From Hippopus hippopus (Eukaryota; Mollusca; Bivalvia; Cardiida; Cardiidae), in the NCBI GenBank assembly GCA_946811185.2, contig OX328106.1, positions 6,333,777 to 6,397,776 on the forward strand: a stretch of DNA of 64,000 nt, read 5' to 3'. The notes under the pieces are model-generated. The model ran no database searches. It worked only from the letters and a program-made list of their open reading frames with translations, and was not told the DNA's origin. A program made the translations under genes and the position numbers. This document shows, piece by piece, positions 23,816 through 35,800 of the stretch. Within the stretch, counting starts at the first letter, position 1. Each line of letters begins with the position of its first letter.

Positions 23816-26800
23816 CTGAAATAGATAAAAAAAGTGTAATTTTCCCTTTATCTCTTGACGAGATGACAAAATGATAGACTTGTCCAAATTGAAAGCATTT
23901 ACTGACAACAAAGTAAATGTGACTCAAACAACTCCTTACCATCTGCAAGTGCTTTCATTTTGGACCAGTCTAAAGTTTTACAGTTTGGTAAATGGTTAAA
24001 GCATTCCCACATGATTCAATGTTTCAACCACATTGAAGACGAAGGCCTTTAAAAACATTTTTGGAGTCAGATAAAGTGCTGGTGACCCCTGGTTCCCTTT
24101 CAAATCGTTACCATCCTAGCAAAGACAAATCCAATCAATTTGGTTTGTATGTTGTTAAATGCTGTTTAAACATTATTTCAGTTATCTCAAGGCAGCTAAT
24201 GCACCTATCCATGCTTTCCTGGAATTTTCTTTCACCAGTGCCTCACATAATATTCTTCCCAAGCCAATGGCTGCTGTCTCACATAACCATCATCATAACG
24301 ATGATAAGGGATGAGAGAGAAATGAATACTGTTGCGATGACTATCATCAATCCTCAGAAAGAAATTTACTACGCTGGGGTATCAAACCAGCGACCATATC
24401 AAATCAGCTGACCCACACTTTAAAACGTCATCTGCAAATGCTTTCAATATGGATGCTTCCCAAGTTTCATCATATGGTAAAGAGATCAATACAAGCCATG
24501 CCATTGTTTACCTGTAACACTCGCTCATTCACGCTCTGGAAAGGCAGTTCCTTCTGGGACTGGACAGAGGTATCATTGCCTGAATCTTCATCATCCACAT
24601 TATGACTACCAGAGCTTGATTCATCTACATCCATTCTCGGCACCTTATTCCTTAATGTGGATCTTGGTATACCGTACAGAGAGGCTGCCCTACGAGTTCC
24701 AAGTTTTCCATTTTTAACCTCACTGATTGCAGCTGCTAAATCATCTTCAGTGTACATTTTCTTTCCTCCTATTGTTACAGATTGTTCACTGTTAGAGTCC
24801 TCTTTAGTTGGAACTCTGTAATCAGTTAAAAATGTCACGTAACAAAACAATCTAGGATTAAATGAACCTGAGGAAGAAGGCTCTTGAAAAAACATTTTGA
24901 GAAAAAGGAGAAAATGCTGGTAACCAGCATTTTCCTGTTTTACCACAATATTTTCTATACTTTTAAAAACATCACTTCATTTCCATTTAATTTGTTGTCA
25001 ACAGATGCTTTGAATTTGGGCAAGTCTAATATTTTTTTGTCTGGTAACTGATTAAGTCTCATTTAGCCAAATAAAGAAACATAAATTTCCAGGCAGTTAA
25101 AACAGTCTCAAAAATTAAAATTTAATTCTATTTTTTATTTTCTACCACTATCTCAACATAGCTGAAAGAAACAACTCTTGCTGTGAAAGCCACTGCAAAA
25201 AAAGGAGGAAATGCTTTTTCTTCTTCCCATTTCCTTTTTAACCCTTAGGCTGCTAAGCGCGACTCAAGGACCTTTTGCCTACACAGTGTGTGCGATCACG
25301 TATAAATGTACGTGACTCACGTTTGAAATGAAAATATCACATACATTCAGTTCCTCTAATACGTACTGGAACATACAAAAACTTGAGTGATTGAAAATTT
25401 AAAAAGTCAAATTTCAGAATTTTCCTGCAGCAAAATGTTTACAATGACTTCTCCTGGACAGGATTCCTGAATCAAAAAATAGAATGCCTGCTATCTGTCG
25501 TCGTATATAACTATCAGATGGTGACTTGACATATAACAGGTACCATTTTGCTGGACAAGAACATTTCTGAATCATTTCCCTTGAAATTGCATCATATCCA
25601 AAACATTGCGGATGACCAAAAGTGCTATTTTTAGTAACGGTGCATGATCATTTGTTATTTCTGTCTTGTTTTTGGTCTTTGGTTTTTGCAAAAAACATCG
25701 AAGCATCTGTGGCATCAGGCATTGTTAGAAAAGCATATTTTCCTTTTTCCCCAATGTTTTCAAAAGCTCAAAATCTTTTATCTTTGAAAACTTACATATC
25801 TGTATATTGTTTGTAAACATTTCAACTATCAGCATGCTGTCATTGACATCGAGTGATAATATGATTTAGATTTGAACCCCAACATTTGTTGGCGTACCCC
25901 CAACTTCTGTTACCATTACGTGCAAAAACCTCCAGCTGGAAAAAGCACAGCACACGCTACGGACAGTGTAGATCAAGATCAGACTGCACAGAATGTGCAG
26001 TCTGATCTTTGATCTACACTGTCCAATGAGGAGTTGTTTCCTCCAAAAATATCCTTTGAAATAGCAAACTTTCAGCTTGAAGGTTTCATTTCAACTTTTT
26101 TATCAGAATAAAGGTTAAGAAAAAGCGCATCATTCCAGTGACGTAATGCTGACATGTCTTCAAAAACTTTCAATATAGACAAGTCGACAATTTTATCTAT
26201 ACTAACCAACCATTTTTAAGAATATTATTAGTCTTTATATCTGAAAATTACTTTTTTGAAAGTAACACAACTTCTGATTGGCTAAACCATTTGGTTTAGC
26301 CAATCAGAAATTGAATTACTTTCAAATCTAGAAAATTCTGGAGAATAAGACTTAGAAGGTTCTTCAGAATGATTGGTGAGTACGCATACTGGTAAAGACT
26401 TAAAAACCTGTTAAATATTCAAGGAAAGAAGAGACTTTTCTGTTTTCACGGAAGTATGAAAAACAAACCTAACCAAACTGTATGAAACCTCCGTATAAAG
26501 TTAGAAAGAAAAATATTATTAAATCTCGAATACATGTTTGTTTACATTAGTTTGACAGCTAAAGTAGTTCTGGCACCGCAGAATATTTTTTTTTCATGGA
26601 GCAATGAAAAAATTTTTTAAAAAAATCAGAACTGGCTCATATTGATGAAAACAAGTGATACTGAATTATAAAAAAAAAAGTACTTATATAGTAATGAAGA
26701 ACAATAAACTTACTCTCCATTCACACTAAGCATCTTGGGGTCTGACTCTGGTTGTGGAGAATCTTGTTTTGGAGATGTGGGCTCAAGCTCATTACGCCCC

Positions 26801-29800
26801 GTCTGTAAATCCTTTAGAATGTCTCGTCCTTCGTTATCCGACGGGACTTTTTGACTCAATGGCACAGCTTCTGTAGTATTTTTACTACCTGTAGAAAATA
26901 ATTACTTAGTAATAATATTAGTAAAATCTGGTTATTCCAAAACTATGGCTCTTCACTCTTTCTAACGACCTTGAGGAAAAAGTTGGACTAAAACTATTTG
27001 CTTGAAATAAAATAGACTGTTCAATTATGTTATTTTTGATGAAATTTTGAAAACGCTGTGAGAAAAGGAGAAAATGCTGTTAACCAGCATTTTCTCCATT
27101 TCCCACACTGTTTTCTACTCTTTCAATGGCAGATCCTTCAACCTGAACCACATTAAATTTGTCAACTGCAAATGCTTTGGATTTGGACGAGTCTAAAATT
27201 TTGTCTAGGGGTGACGAGTAAACTCTTATTGAAACAATCCAGTGTTTGAAAGACAATGACAAAGACGGCTTTTGAAAACATTGTGGGAAAAGGAGGAAGA
27301 GAAAATGCTGGTAACCAGCATTTTCGCCTTTCCCATAATGTTTTATCTGGGACAAATCCCATGGTTTACACATTCCATTTGTAGGTTACAGATGCTTTCA
27401 ATATTGGCTTTCCACAATGTTTTATCAAAGATAAATTCCATTATTTTAGCCAAATTCAATTTGTCGTCTGCAAATGCTTTCAAAGTGAACATGTCTTAAA
27501 TCTTGTCTGATAAAAGTTAACTCCTTACAACTGCAGTAAAGTTATGTACATTTATCAATCTGTCAGCCAAACTTCCATCAAAATTGATAAATAACAGTAA
27601 ACAAATGAAATAAAATACTATTTGTCAACAGAAAAGTATCACTAACTATTTTGACTGCAACAGTGACTCATTTGCTTTTTTAGTGGGGTTTTATGTTTCT
27701 TTGAGCAGTAAAGCAGTCCATTTCCATCACAGAAATAGAAGAAGCTGTGACAAACTGTTTGTCTAAGGAAATGTACTAAGAAAGACTTCGATAGAAAGTT
27801 GTGATTAGTCTTTTCCTTTTTCAAGTGGAGTTTTATGATCTTAAAAACAGTAAAGCTGTCCATTTCCAGTGAAAAAATGTAAAATGAAGGTGTGTATCAC
27901 CCATTGTAAAGCAGCCGAGGGATCTACCCGATGCACCACTGCATGTTTGCTGAATGCTGAAATCTCCATTGTGCATCTTGTTTCAAAAAGGTGAGCACAT
28001 TTGTGAAATACTTTTGAAATCTGACAAGAGCTGCAAGATATTTTGGATGCTGACGGAAAAACTTATTTACCTTTGTTGTCTTCTTTTGCCTCTTTCTCCG
28101 ATTTTTCTATGGCATCCTAAAAAAGAATCAGATGATAAAAATATCATTACAAACTCTTGCACAACTGTAACTCTTTACCAAACATTTTCGAGATTTAATG
28201 AAAAGCCTTTGAAAACATTGTTAGAAAAGGAGAGAATGCTGGTTACCAGCATTTTCTCCATTTCTTACAATGTTTTCTACCCTCTGACAGACATATTCCC
28301 GTTTGAGCCACACTTGTCAACTGTATATGCTTTTGATTTGGGTAAGTCCAAAATCTCAGACAACCAAGTCGTACTTTGTATGATGTTCAGTGCCATTTTT
28401 CAACATCATCTCAGTTATATTGCGGCAACTAGTAAACCTATCCATGCTTACTTGGAGTTTTCTTTTACCTGTTCTTGGCATAATACTTTTCCAAAGCCAC
28501 TAGCCGCTGTCCAACATAACCATTGATGAAACAATAATCAGGATGGGAGAGGAATTAATTGTATCATAATAACTATCATGAATCCTTGGAAAGAAATTGG
28601 CAGAGCTGGGGAGTTGAACGAGCATCGCTCTGGTCTAAAGTCCTACCTGGTTCTCCAACACAAGTTTTTACACTTTTCCCATATTGAAAGTATGCAAAAC
28701 AACATATTTCAAGTGGCCCAAATGAGGAATTTTGTTGAAGAAAGGATAGAAAAAATTATGGAAAAAGAAGAAAATGCTGTTTGCCTGCATTTTCTCCCTT
28801 TTCCCACTTCAGCAAATCCTTTTTGTTCATAATTAACCTTTTACTACATAATCCTGAGTTTTAACAACCCTAGTGGTGAAGACTTTTGAAAACATTGTGA
28901 GAAAAGGAGAAAATGCTGTTTACCAGCATTTCCTCCTTTTCTCAAAATGTTTTTACACTTTCAATGATAAATCCCAAAAATGTGAGCCACATTTAATTTG
29001 ATGTCTGCATATGCTTTGAATATGGACAAGAAAGGATCAAAATTAATTAAGTACGAGACCTTGCTTCAAGCTTGTTTATTTCTCTGACCATCTAATTTTG
29101 AAAGTAACAAAACAGTATTACGTGTTGCAAAACAATATGGTTGCTGCAATGGACACTGAACAGTATTTCAGACAGTTTCATGTCTAAAAACTCTTGGGAA
29201 AAGCAATAGTCAAAATATTGAACAAAAAAGCAATTTAACTTGTAGGACAGTGAGTAAAAAAACAAGAGGACTATATGCAGGCCAATGCTAAGCTGCAACT
29301 GCTTTTAGAAATACAGGTAGAAAGATTTTCATTGAAAAATCTCAGTCAAGAAACGGACATCAGTATGTCAAAATTATTTTGATTGTTACCTGCCCCTATT
29401 ATATGGGTTCCTGTTTTGATAGTTAACAACTAGTCTGAGTTTGAAGTAAACATCTTTAGTAATGACAGATAATTAAAAAATGTCAAAATTTTTGTGCTAA
29501 AAATTTTAAGTCCAAAAAGGGGCATAACTGTGTCAAAAAATTTTGATGGTTACCTACCCTCGTTGTATGGGGTCCCCTTTTGATAGTTTACAGTAGTCCA
29601 AGTTTGAAGTAAATATCTTCAGTAATGACAGAGATATCATAAGATATCAAAGTTTTTGCATGATATTGCAGACAACGACAGGGCAATGACAATACCTCGA
29701 TGGTCTCTTCTAAAACAGCTTAGCTAAAAATGCTAGTGGAGGAGGGTGGGGTAACACTTACAATAAGAAGTTGTACTCTGTCTGGACAATAAATACAGTT

Positions 29801-32800
29801 CTCTTCTGGTTCCCAATCTACTGGCTCTTTACTTTCTAAGCCTGGAACCATAAAAAAAAAATACAAAGCTTTATTATAATTAAAAAAAAAAAAGGAATGT
29901 AAAAAGACGGCAAATAACAGATTATTGTGAAAGGTTATCTATGACCAATACAGAAATTTATACATGGATCTGTATTCACCAACCATTCTTGAGAACATTC
30001 TTCAGTCATTTCCTCAAGAAATTTTCTAAATTCAAAAGTTACACAACTTCTGATTGGCTATAAAAGCAAATGGTTTAGCCAATCAGAGGTTGTGTTACTT
30101 TCTAAATCTATAATGCAAATAAGAATGAAACTAATTAGAATGGTTGGTGACTATGGGCCCCAAAAACAATACTGAAAAGAAAGTCCTTTAGTATGGAAAA
30201 CATTGTGGGAAATGGAGCAATTGTATGTCATAAGTATAGACCCCAGTCAGTATCAATCCACTATATTTCATTTATCTGTACTAGATGCATAAACAACAGT
30301 ATGTGTGCTTCAAATTCCAAGGTTTCATCCTGAACCTTTCATAATTTGACATTTTTTAGACTTATCCATATTGAAAGCATCTACAGAATGATAATTCTCA
30401 CCTTTTACCACACTATCCCAAGTTTTAACAAACATTGAGGAAAAAGCCTTTGAAAAGCATTGTGGGAAAAGGAGAAAATGCTGGGAACCAGCATTTTCTC
30501 CTTTTCCAACAATGTTTTCAACCTTTCTAATGATGAATTTCTTTTATTGTCATGTGGTAAACAGTTAATGTTACTCAAAAGATTGGAGGTGTCCTTGAGA
30601 GTTGGAATTTGAACTTAAAGGGAAAACAAGAAAATGATTGTAAAAAAGCATTTTCTCCTTTTTCCATAATGTTCTACAAAGTCCTACCTTCTCAGGGTCA
30701 ATCAAACACAGCATTGTTTGGAAAAGGGTAAGCATGATGACAAAATGATTGAATTTATCATATTCAAAAGATTGTAGATGACAAATGAATGTGGAAGGAG
30801 TACTTGTAATTGTAGTTATCTTTCAAAGAATAAAAACATAGAGGGAAAAAGAGAAACTAGAGGCGCTTGAGCGCCTGTATCGCTCCACAGGCCTGATATT
30901 TCTATAATGGCGAAAGGAAGTTTTTAACAATTATCATTCAATCCTGCATTTTAGCTCACTGAAGAAACAATCTGGTAGACAACCACCATAGGAACTTACC
31001 TGCAAAACAACAATGAAATCCAATGAATAGTTTTAGAGAAGAAATTTTTCAAAGATTTTACTTTATACCATAAAAGGAAAATGAGTCTCCCATAAAAGCC
31101 ATGTTTTTTGACAGATCTTTTTTTTTTAAAGGAATTCTGTAAACCTGTATCTAAGGAACATTCCTGCAAAATAATAATGCTATCCAAATAGCGGTTTGGG
31201 AGCAGAAGATTTTTAAAGGTTTTTTACTTTGGTTGCCATGGCAACCAGAATTCTTCATGGAACACAATTATTTGAAGGAATTTGAAAGAGGACCACCAAA
31301 GGAACATTCCTGTGAAATTTGGTAAAAATCCAGTCAATAGTTTCTGAGAAGAAGTTTTTTAAAGAAAAAGTTTACGGACGCACGCACGGACGAACGGACG
31401 GACGACGGACACAACGCCATGACAATAGCTCGCTGGCCTTCGGCCAGTGGAGCTAAAAATTGGCAATCAGTGTTTGCATAGAACTTTTTCCTAAAGATAT
31501 GAAACACATGGGAATGTTCGGGAATGTATTAAAGCAAACATTATACCCTTAGGTGCTTAAGGGTATGATTATGAGTAATTGATTAAATGGTGTTTTATTC
31601 CACTTTCAACATTACTTCAGCCATATCAAGGTGACAGCTTGGTTAATCATGTATGTCCTGGGTTTCACCAGTCCTAGGCTTTGGCTCTGAAGTGTCTTGC
31701 CCAATGCCACTCATACTCAAAACTCTGTACTTCAACTGGGGCTCAAACCCTGGGCCTCTTGGTTAGTAGTCCTACACCATAGCAAAGCAGGACCCAGGGT
31801 ACAACAAAGATCGAGATAAATGTGCACACTCTTGGATTTATACTGAGCAATTTTTTGTGACAGAGAAAAAAACTCGAAATTGCAAATGAAATTGCAAATG
31901 AACAAAAAGGTCAATTTCATTATTTATTGCTCAAGGGACTAATTGTTAAACTGTTCCAATCGTAAATTTCTCTGTTAAATGAATTGGCAAACAGAAATCT
32001 GAGTTTTCTAATTATTTATTTCTGAGGCAATCCATTAGCTGCCATTGTCATGCCATAACTGCCATCATTGATCCTTTATCAACTTATACCCTATGATGCT
32101 GAGAAAGACACCTTTTGAAAACATTGTGGGAAAAGGCGAAAAGCTGGTTACCAGCTTTTCACCTTTAGCCACACTGTTTCCTACTTCTTCAAAGACAAAT
32201 CCTATCCTGCGAGTCTATCCTTTCCCTTTCTCATTTGTTTATCAGTATGGACATGTCAATTATTTTTCATCTGGTATAGGATTTATGTACTGCAATTCCA
32301 GATATGGCTAACTAGTTCAAAATGTGTTTATATAATGGCCTGCAACACGTGAAAAGGGGCATTCAGAAATTTGCATAAAGTGTCGTCTCGGATCAGCCTT
32401 CACAGTCCACGCAGACTAATCCGAAATGACACATTCCGTTTTTATGTAATTTTCTGTTTGCACAAGTCTACTGTAGCACAAAATCTAATGTAGTCATAAA
32501 GTGCAGTCTCGGATTAGCCTGCGTGGACTGCGCAGGCTGATCCGAGACGACACTTTATGTAAATGTCCAAATGCCCCTTTTTGCGTGTTGCAATCCTAAT
32601 TATATACAGTCTCATCTTGATCCATCCTCTCCCAAATATCAGCTAAAATACTTCTCAATATTCTACAATCCTTCTCAATATGCTATAAGCTCTAAATGAT
32701 GCATTGGTAAACATAACTATGGTAGAATAATAACGTACCATTATTACATTGTGTCAGTATGATGATGTATCAAGTGTCAGTATAATTATGTGTCAGTGAA

Positions 32801-35800
32801 ATTATATGTCAGTCCGATAAAGTGTCAGTAAAACAACATGTCAGTATGATCACATGTCAGTATAATTATAATCAAGTATCAGTAGAATAGTGTATCATTA
32901 TGATTATGTGTCAGTGTAATAATGTGTTGGTATAATCATTAGTAAAGTAATTGTCAGTAAAATAATATGTCAGTATGATAATGTGTCTGTATAATTGTGT
33001 AAGTATAATTATAAGTGTCAGTAAAATGATTTGTCAGTGTAACAGTGTGTCAGTATAATTATGTGTCGGTAAATTAATGTGTCTGTACTATAATGTGTCA
33101 GTATAACTATAATGTGTCAGTATAATTATGTGTCAGCGTAAGTATGTGTCGGTAGACTCAGTATGATCATAATTAAGTGCCAGTAGAATGATATGTCAGT
33201 ACATTAATGAGTCAGTATGATTACTTGTCAGCACAAATATGTGTCAAAATAAATACAGTTTGTGTCATTCCAATTTTTTCAGTGTGAAAATGTCTCTCTA
33301 TATAATCATACATCAGTAAGGATATGTATCAGTATTACAGTAAGTCAGTATGATAATGTGTCAGTATGATAATGTTTCAGTATAATTCAGTGTCAGTATG
33401 ATAACATGTCAGTATGAATATGTGTCAGTGCAATTATGTGTCAGTGCGAGTATATGTCAGTAATTATGTGTCATTAAAATAGTATGTCAGTAATTATGTG
33501 TCATTAAAATAGTATGTCAGTATGATAATGTGTCAGTAGAATTATGTGTCAGTGTAATATTGTGTAAGTATGATTATGTGTCAGTAAAATTTTGTGTTAC
33601 TGAGATTATGTGTCAATATAGTTACGTATGTGTATACATGTACATGTATTTACATGTTGCTATGATTATGTGTTGGTAAAGCAAAATGTCAGCACTATAA
33701 TGTGTTAGTATTATTATGTTTAAATATGATTACTATGACTGTGCCAGTATAAATATGTGTCGATATAATTGTGTAACTATGATTATTATGATATTGTAAA
33801 TATGTGTCAGTATCACTGTGTTACTTTAATATTGTGTCAGTATGATTATCATAATAATTACATGTCAGTAAAGTAATGTGTTAGTTATGGCTTAGTGGTT
33901 AATAATATTGTATAAGTGATTAAAGCAGATGGCCCAGGAAAATTGCAACAAGTATTTCAGTAAAAAGAAATGACAAGAACCTTGTGATTTCAAGGCTATT
34001 TGTTGCTAATATATCACACTTGACAGTATATAACTAAGATCAGACTTCATTTTATGAGCACTCTGATCTTGATCAACATTGTCCACAAAGGCAGGAGCTG
34101 AAGTCAAACATGGCCCTCTGAAAGTTACATGCAAATAAGGTTATTCGGGTGTTTTGATACTTACATTAAATAATCATTGTACAAGAGCTGAAAATATGTT
34201 ATTTAAAAAAAAAAAATAAAATTGAACATACACACTCTAACATGGTCAGGGTCTTTAACTCTTTACCACACAATCCTGGAACTATGTTGAGGAAGAAAGC
34301 TTTTGAAAACATTGTAGGGAAAGGAGAAAATGCTGGTAACCAGCATTTTCTCCTTTGCCCACAATGTTTTCTACCCTGTGAAAGACAGAAATTGTCATTT
34401 GAGCTACATTTAATTTGACATCTGCAAACGCTTTCAATTTGGTCAAGTCCAGAATTTTGTTGTTTGGTAATGATTGAACTCTTCACTGAACAATTCTGAG
34501 TTTTCACTACCCTGAGTAGGGAGGCTTCTAAAAACATCATGGAAAAAGGAGGAAATGTTGATATAGAGCATTTTCTCACAATGTTTTCAACTCTTTCAAA
34601 TGAAAATCTCATCATAAGAGGCAAGGTTTTTTTGTCCTCTGCAAATGCTTACAACTTGGATGAGATGAAAATTCTGTCGTTCGGTACATAGTTACATAGA
34701 CACAAGGAAAAAAAAAAACCGACATGCACATTTCCTAGAAGTTATCTGCTGACTAAAATGTGGTTAATACTTGTACCACACAACCCTGAACCTTTAACAA
34801 TCCTGTAAAAGAAAGCTTCCACAAACATTGTAAGAAAAGAAGATATTGCTGGTAACAAGCATTTTCTTCTTTTCCCACAATGTTGTCTACTATTTCAAAG
34901 ACAGAAATTAACATTTGAGTTATATTTATTTTGTCATCTGCGAATGCTTGGAATTTCGTGTGATCCTAAATTTGTCATTTCAGAAAGAGTTAAAGGGGCC
35001 TTAAGTTGATTGTCTCACAGTGATTAAACCATGGCTGCATCCTCAGTTTTTGTTTTTCAATGCTATTGAGAAGAATTAGTGTGACGGGCCTTTTTTTTGA
35101 CGGAATGGTTGTACGAAGAGAATTGGTTTCGAACAAATACATGTTTTATTCACTGGATTTTAATCCATACGTAAGTCTGTGATATGATTAAAATTTAAAC
35201 AGATATGAGATGATGTAAAGTGTCACTTATTACAAATCCTGCAATTAAATTTCCACCTCTTTTTTTTCCGCTTCGCTAATAAAATGCCTATTAAACAATA
35301 ATTTGCTTGAGTAAATGACAAATTATGTATCATCTTCTGTGGTATATTTCCAAATATGAAAACAATGAAGGTGCATTGAGAAAACAGTTAAACTGACCTC
35401 TTAGTACTTTATCTGAAACAAAAGTCAGTCAAACTCTCTGGCACAGATCCAATAGATGAAGTTACATACCAAATTTGGTAGCCCTAGACCCGAAAGTTTT
35501 GGACAAAAAGATTTTTAGAGATTTTCATTATTTTTCAAGTTTTGTTGCAACAGGAACCAGAGTTTTCATTGGAGTCAAATTCTTTGAAAAAATTATCAAG
35601 ACAGCCATGACAGGATCACATATGTGAAGTTTCATCAAAATTGGATGGGTAGTTTCAGAGAAGAAGATCTTTGAAATAAAAGTTGATGCACAGACACACA
35701 GACAACTCATAGATGGATGCACAACTGACACAGGGCAATGATATAAGCTCACTGGCCCATGGCCAGAGGATTTGAAAAAAGCTGGTAACTAGCATTTTCT

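Noticed and set aside
32735..33890. CRISPR-like array
   Set aside because: Units are short, contiguous and degenerate with no unique spacers; this is a eukaryotic minisatellite.
34199..34624. 141-residue minus-strand frame
   Set aside because: Spans two adjacent MITEs; carries the MITE pseudo-peptide.
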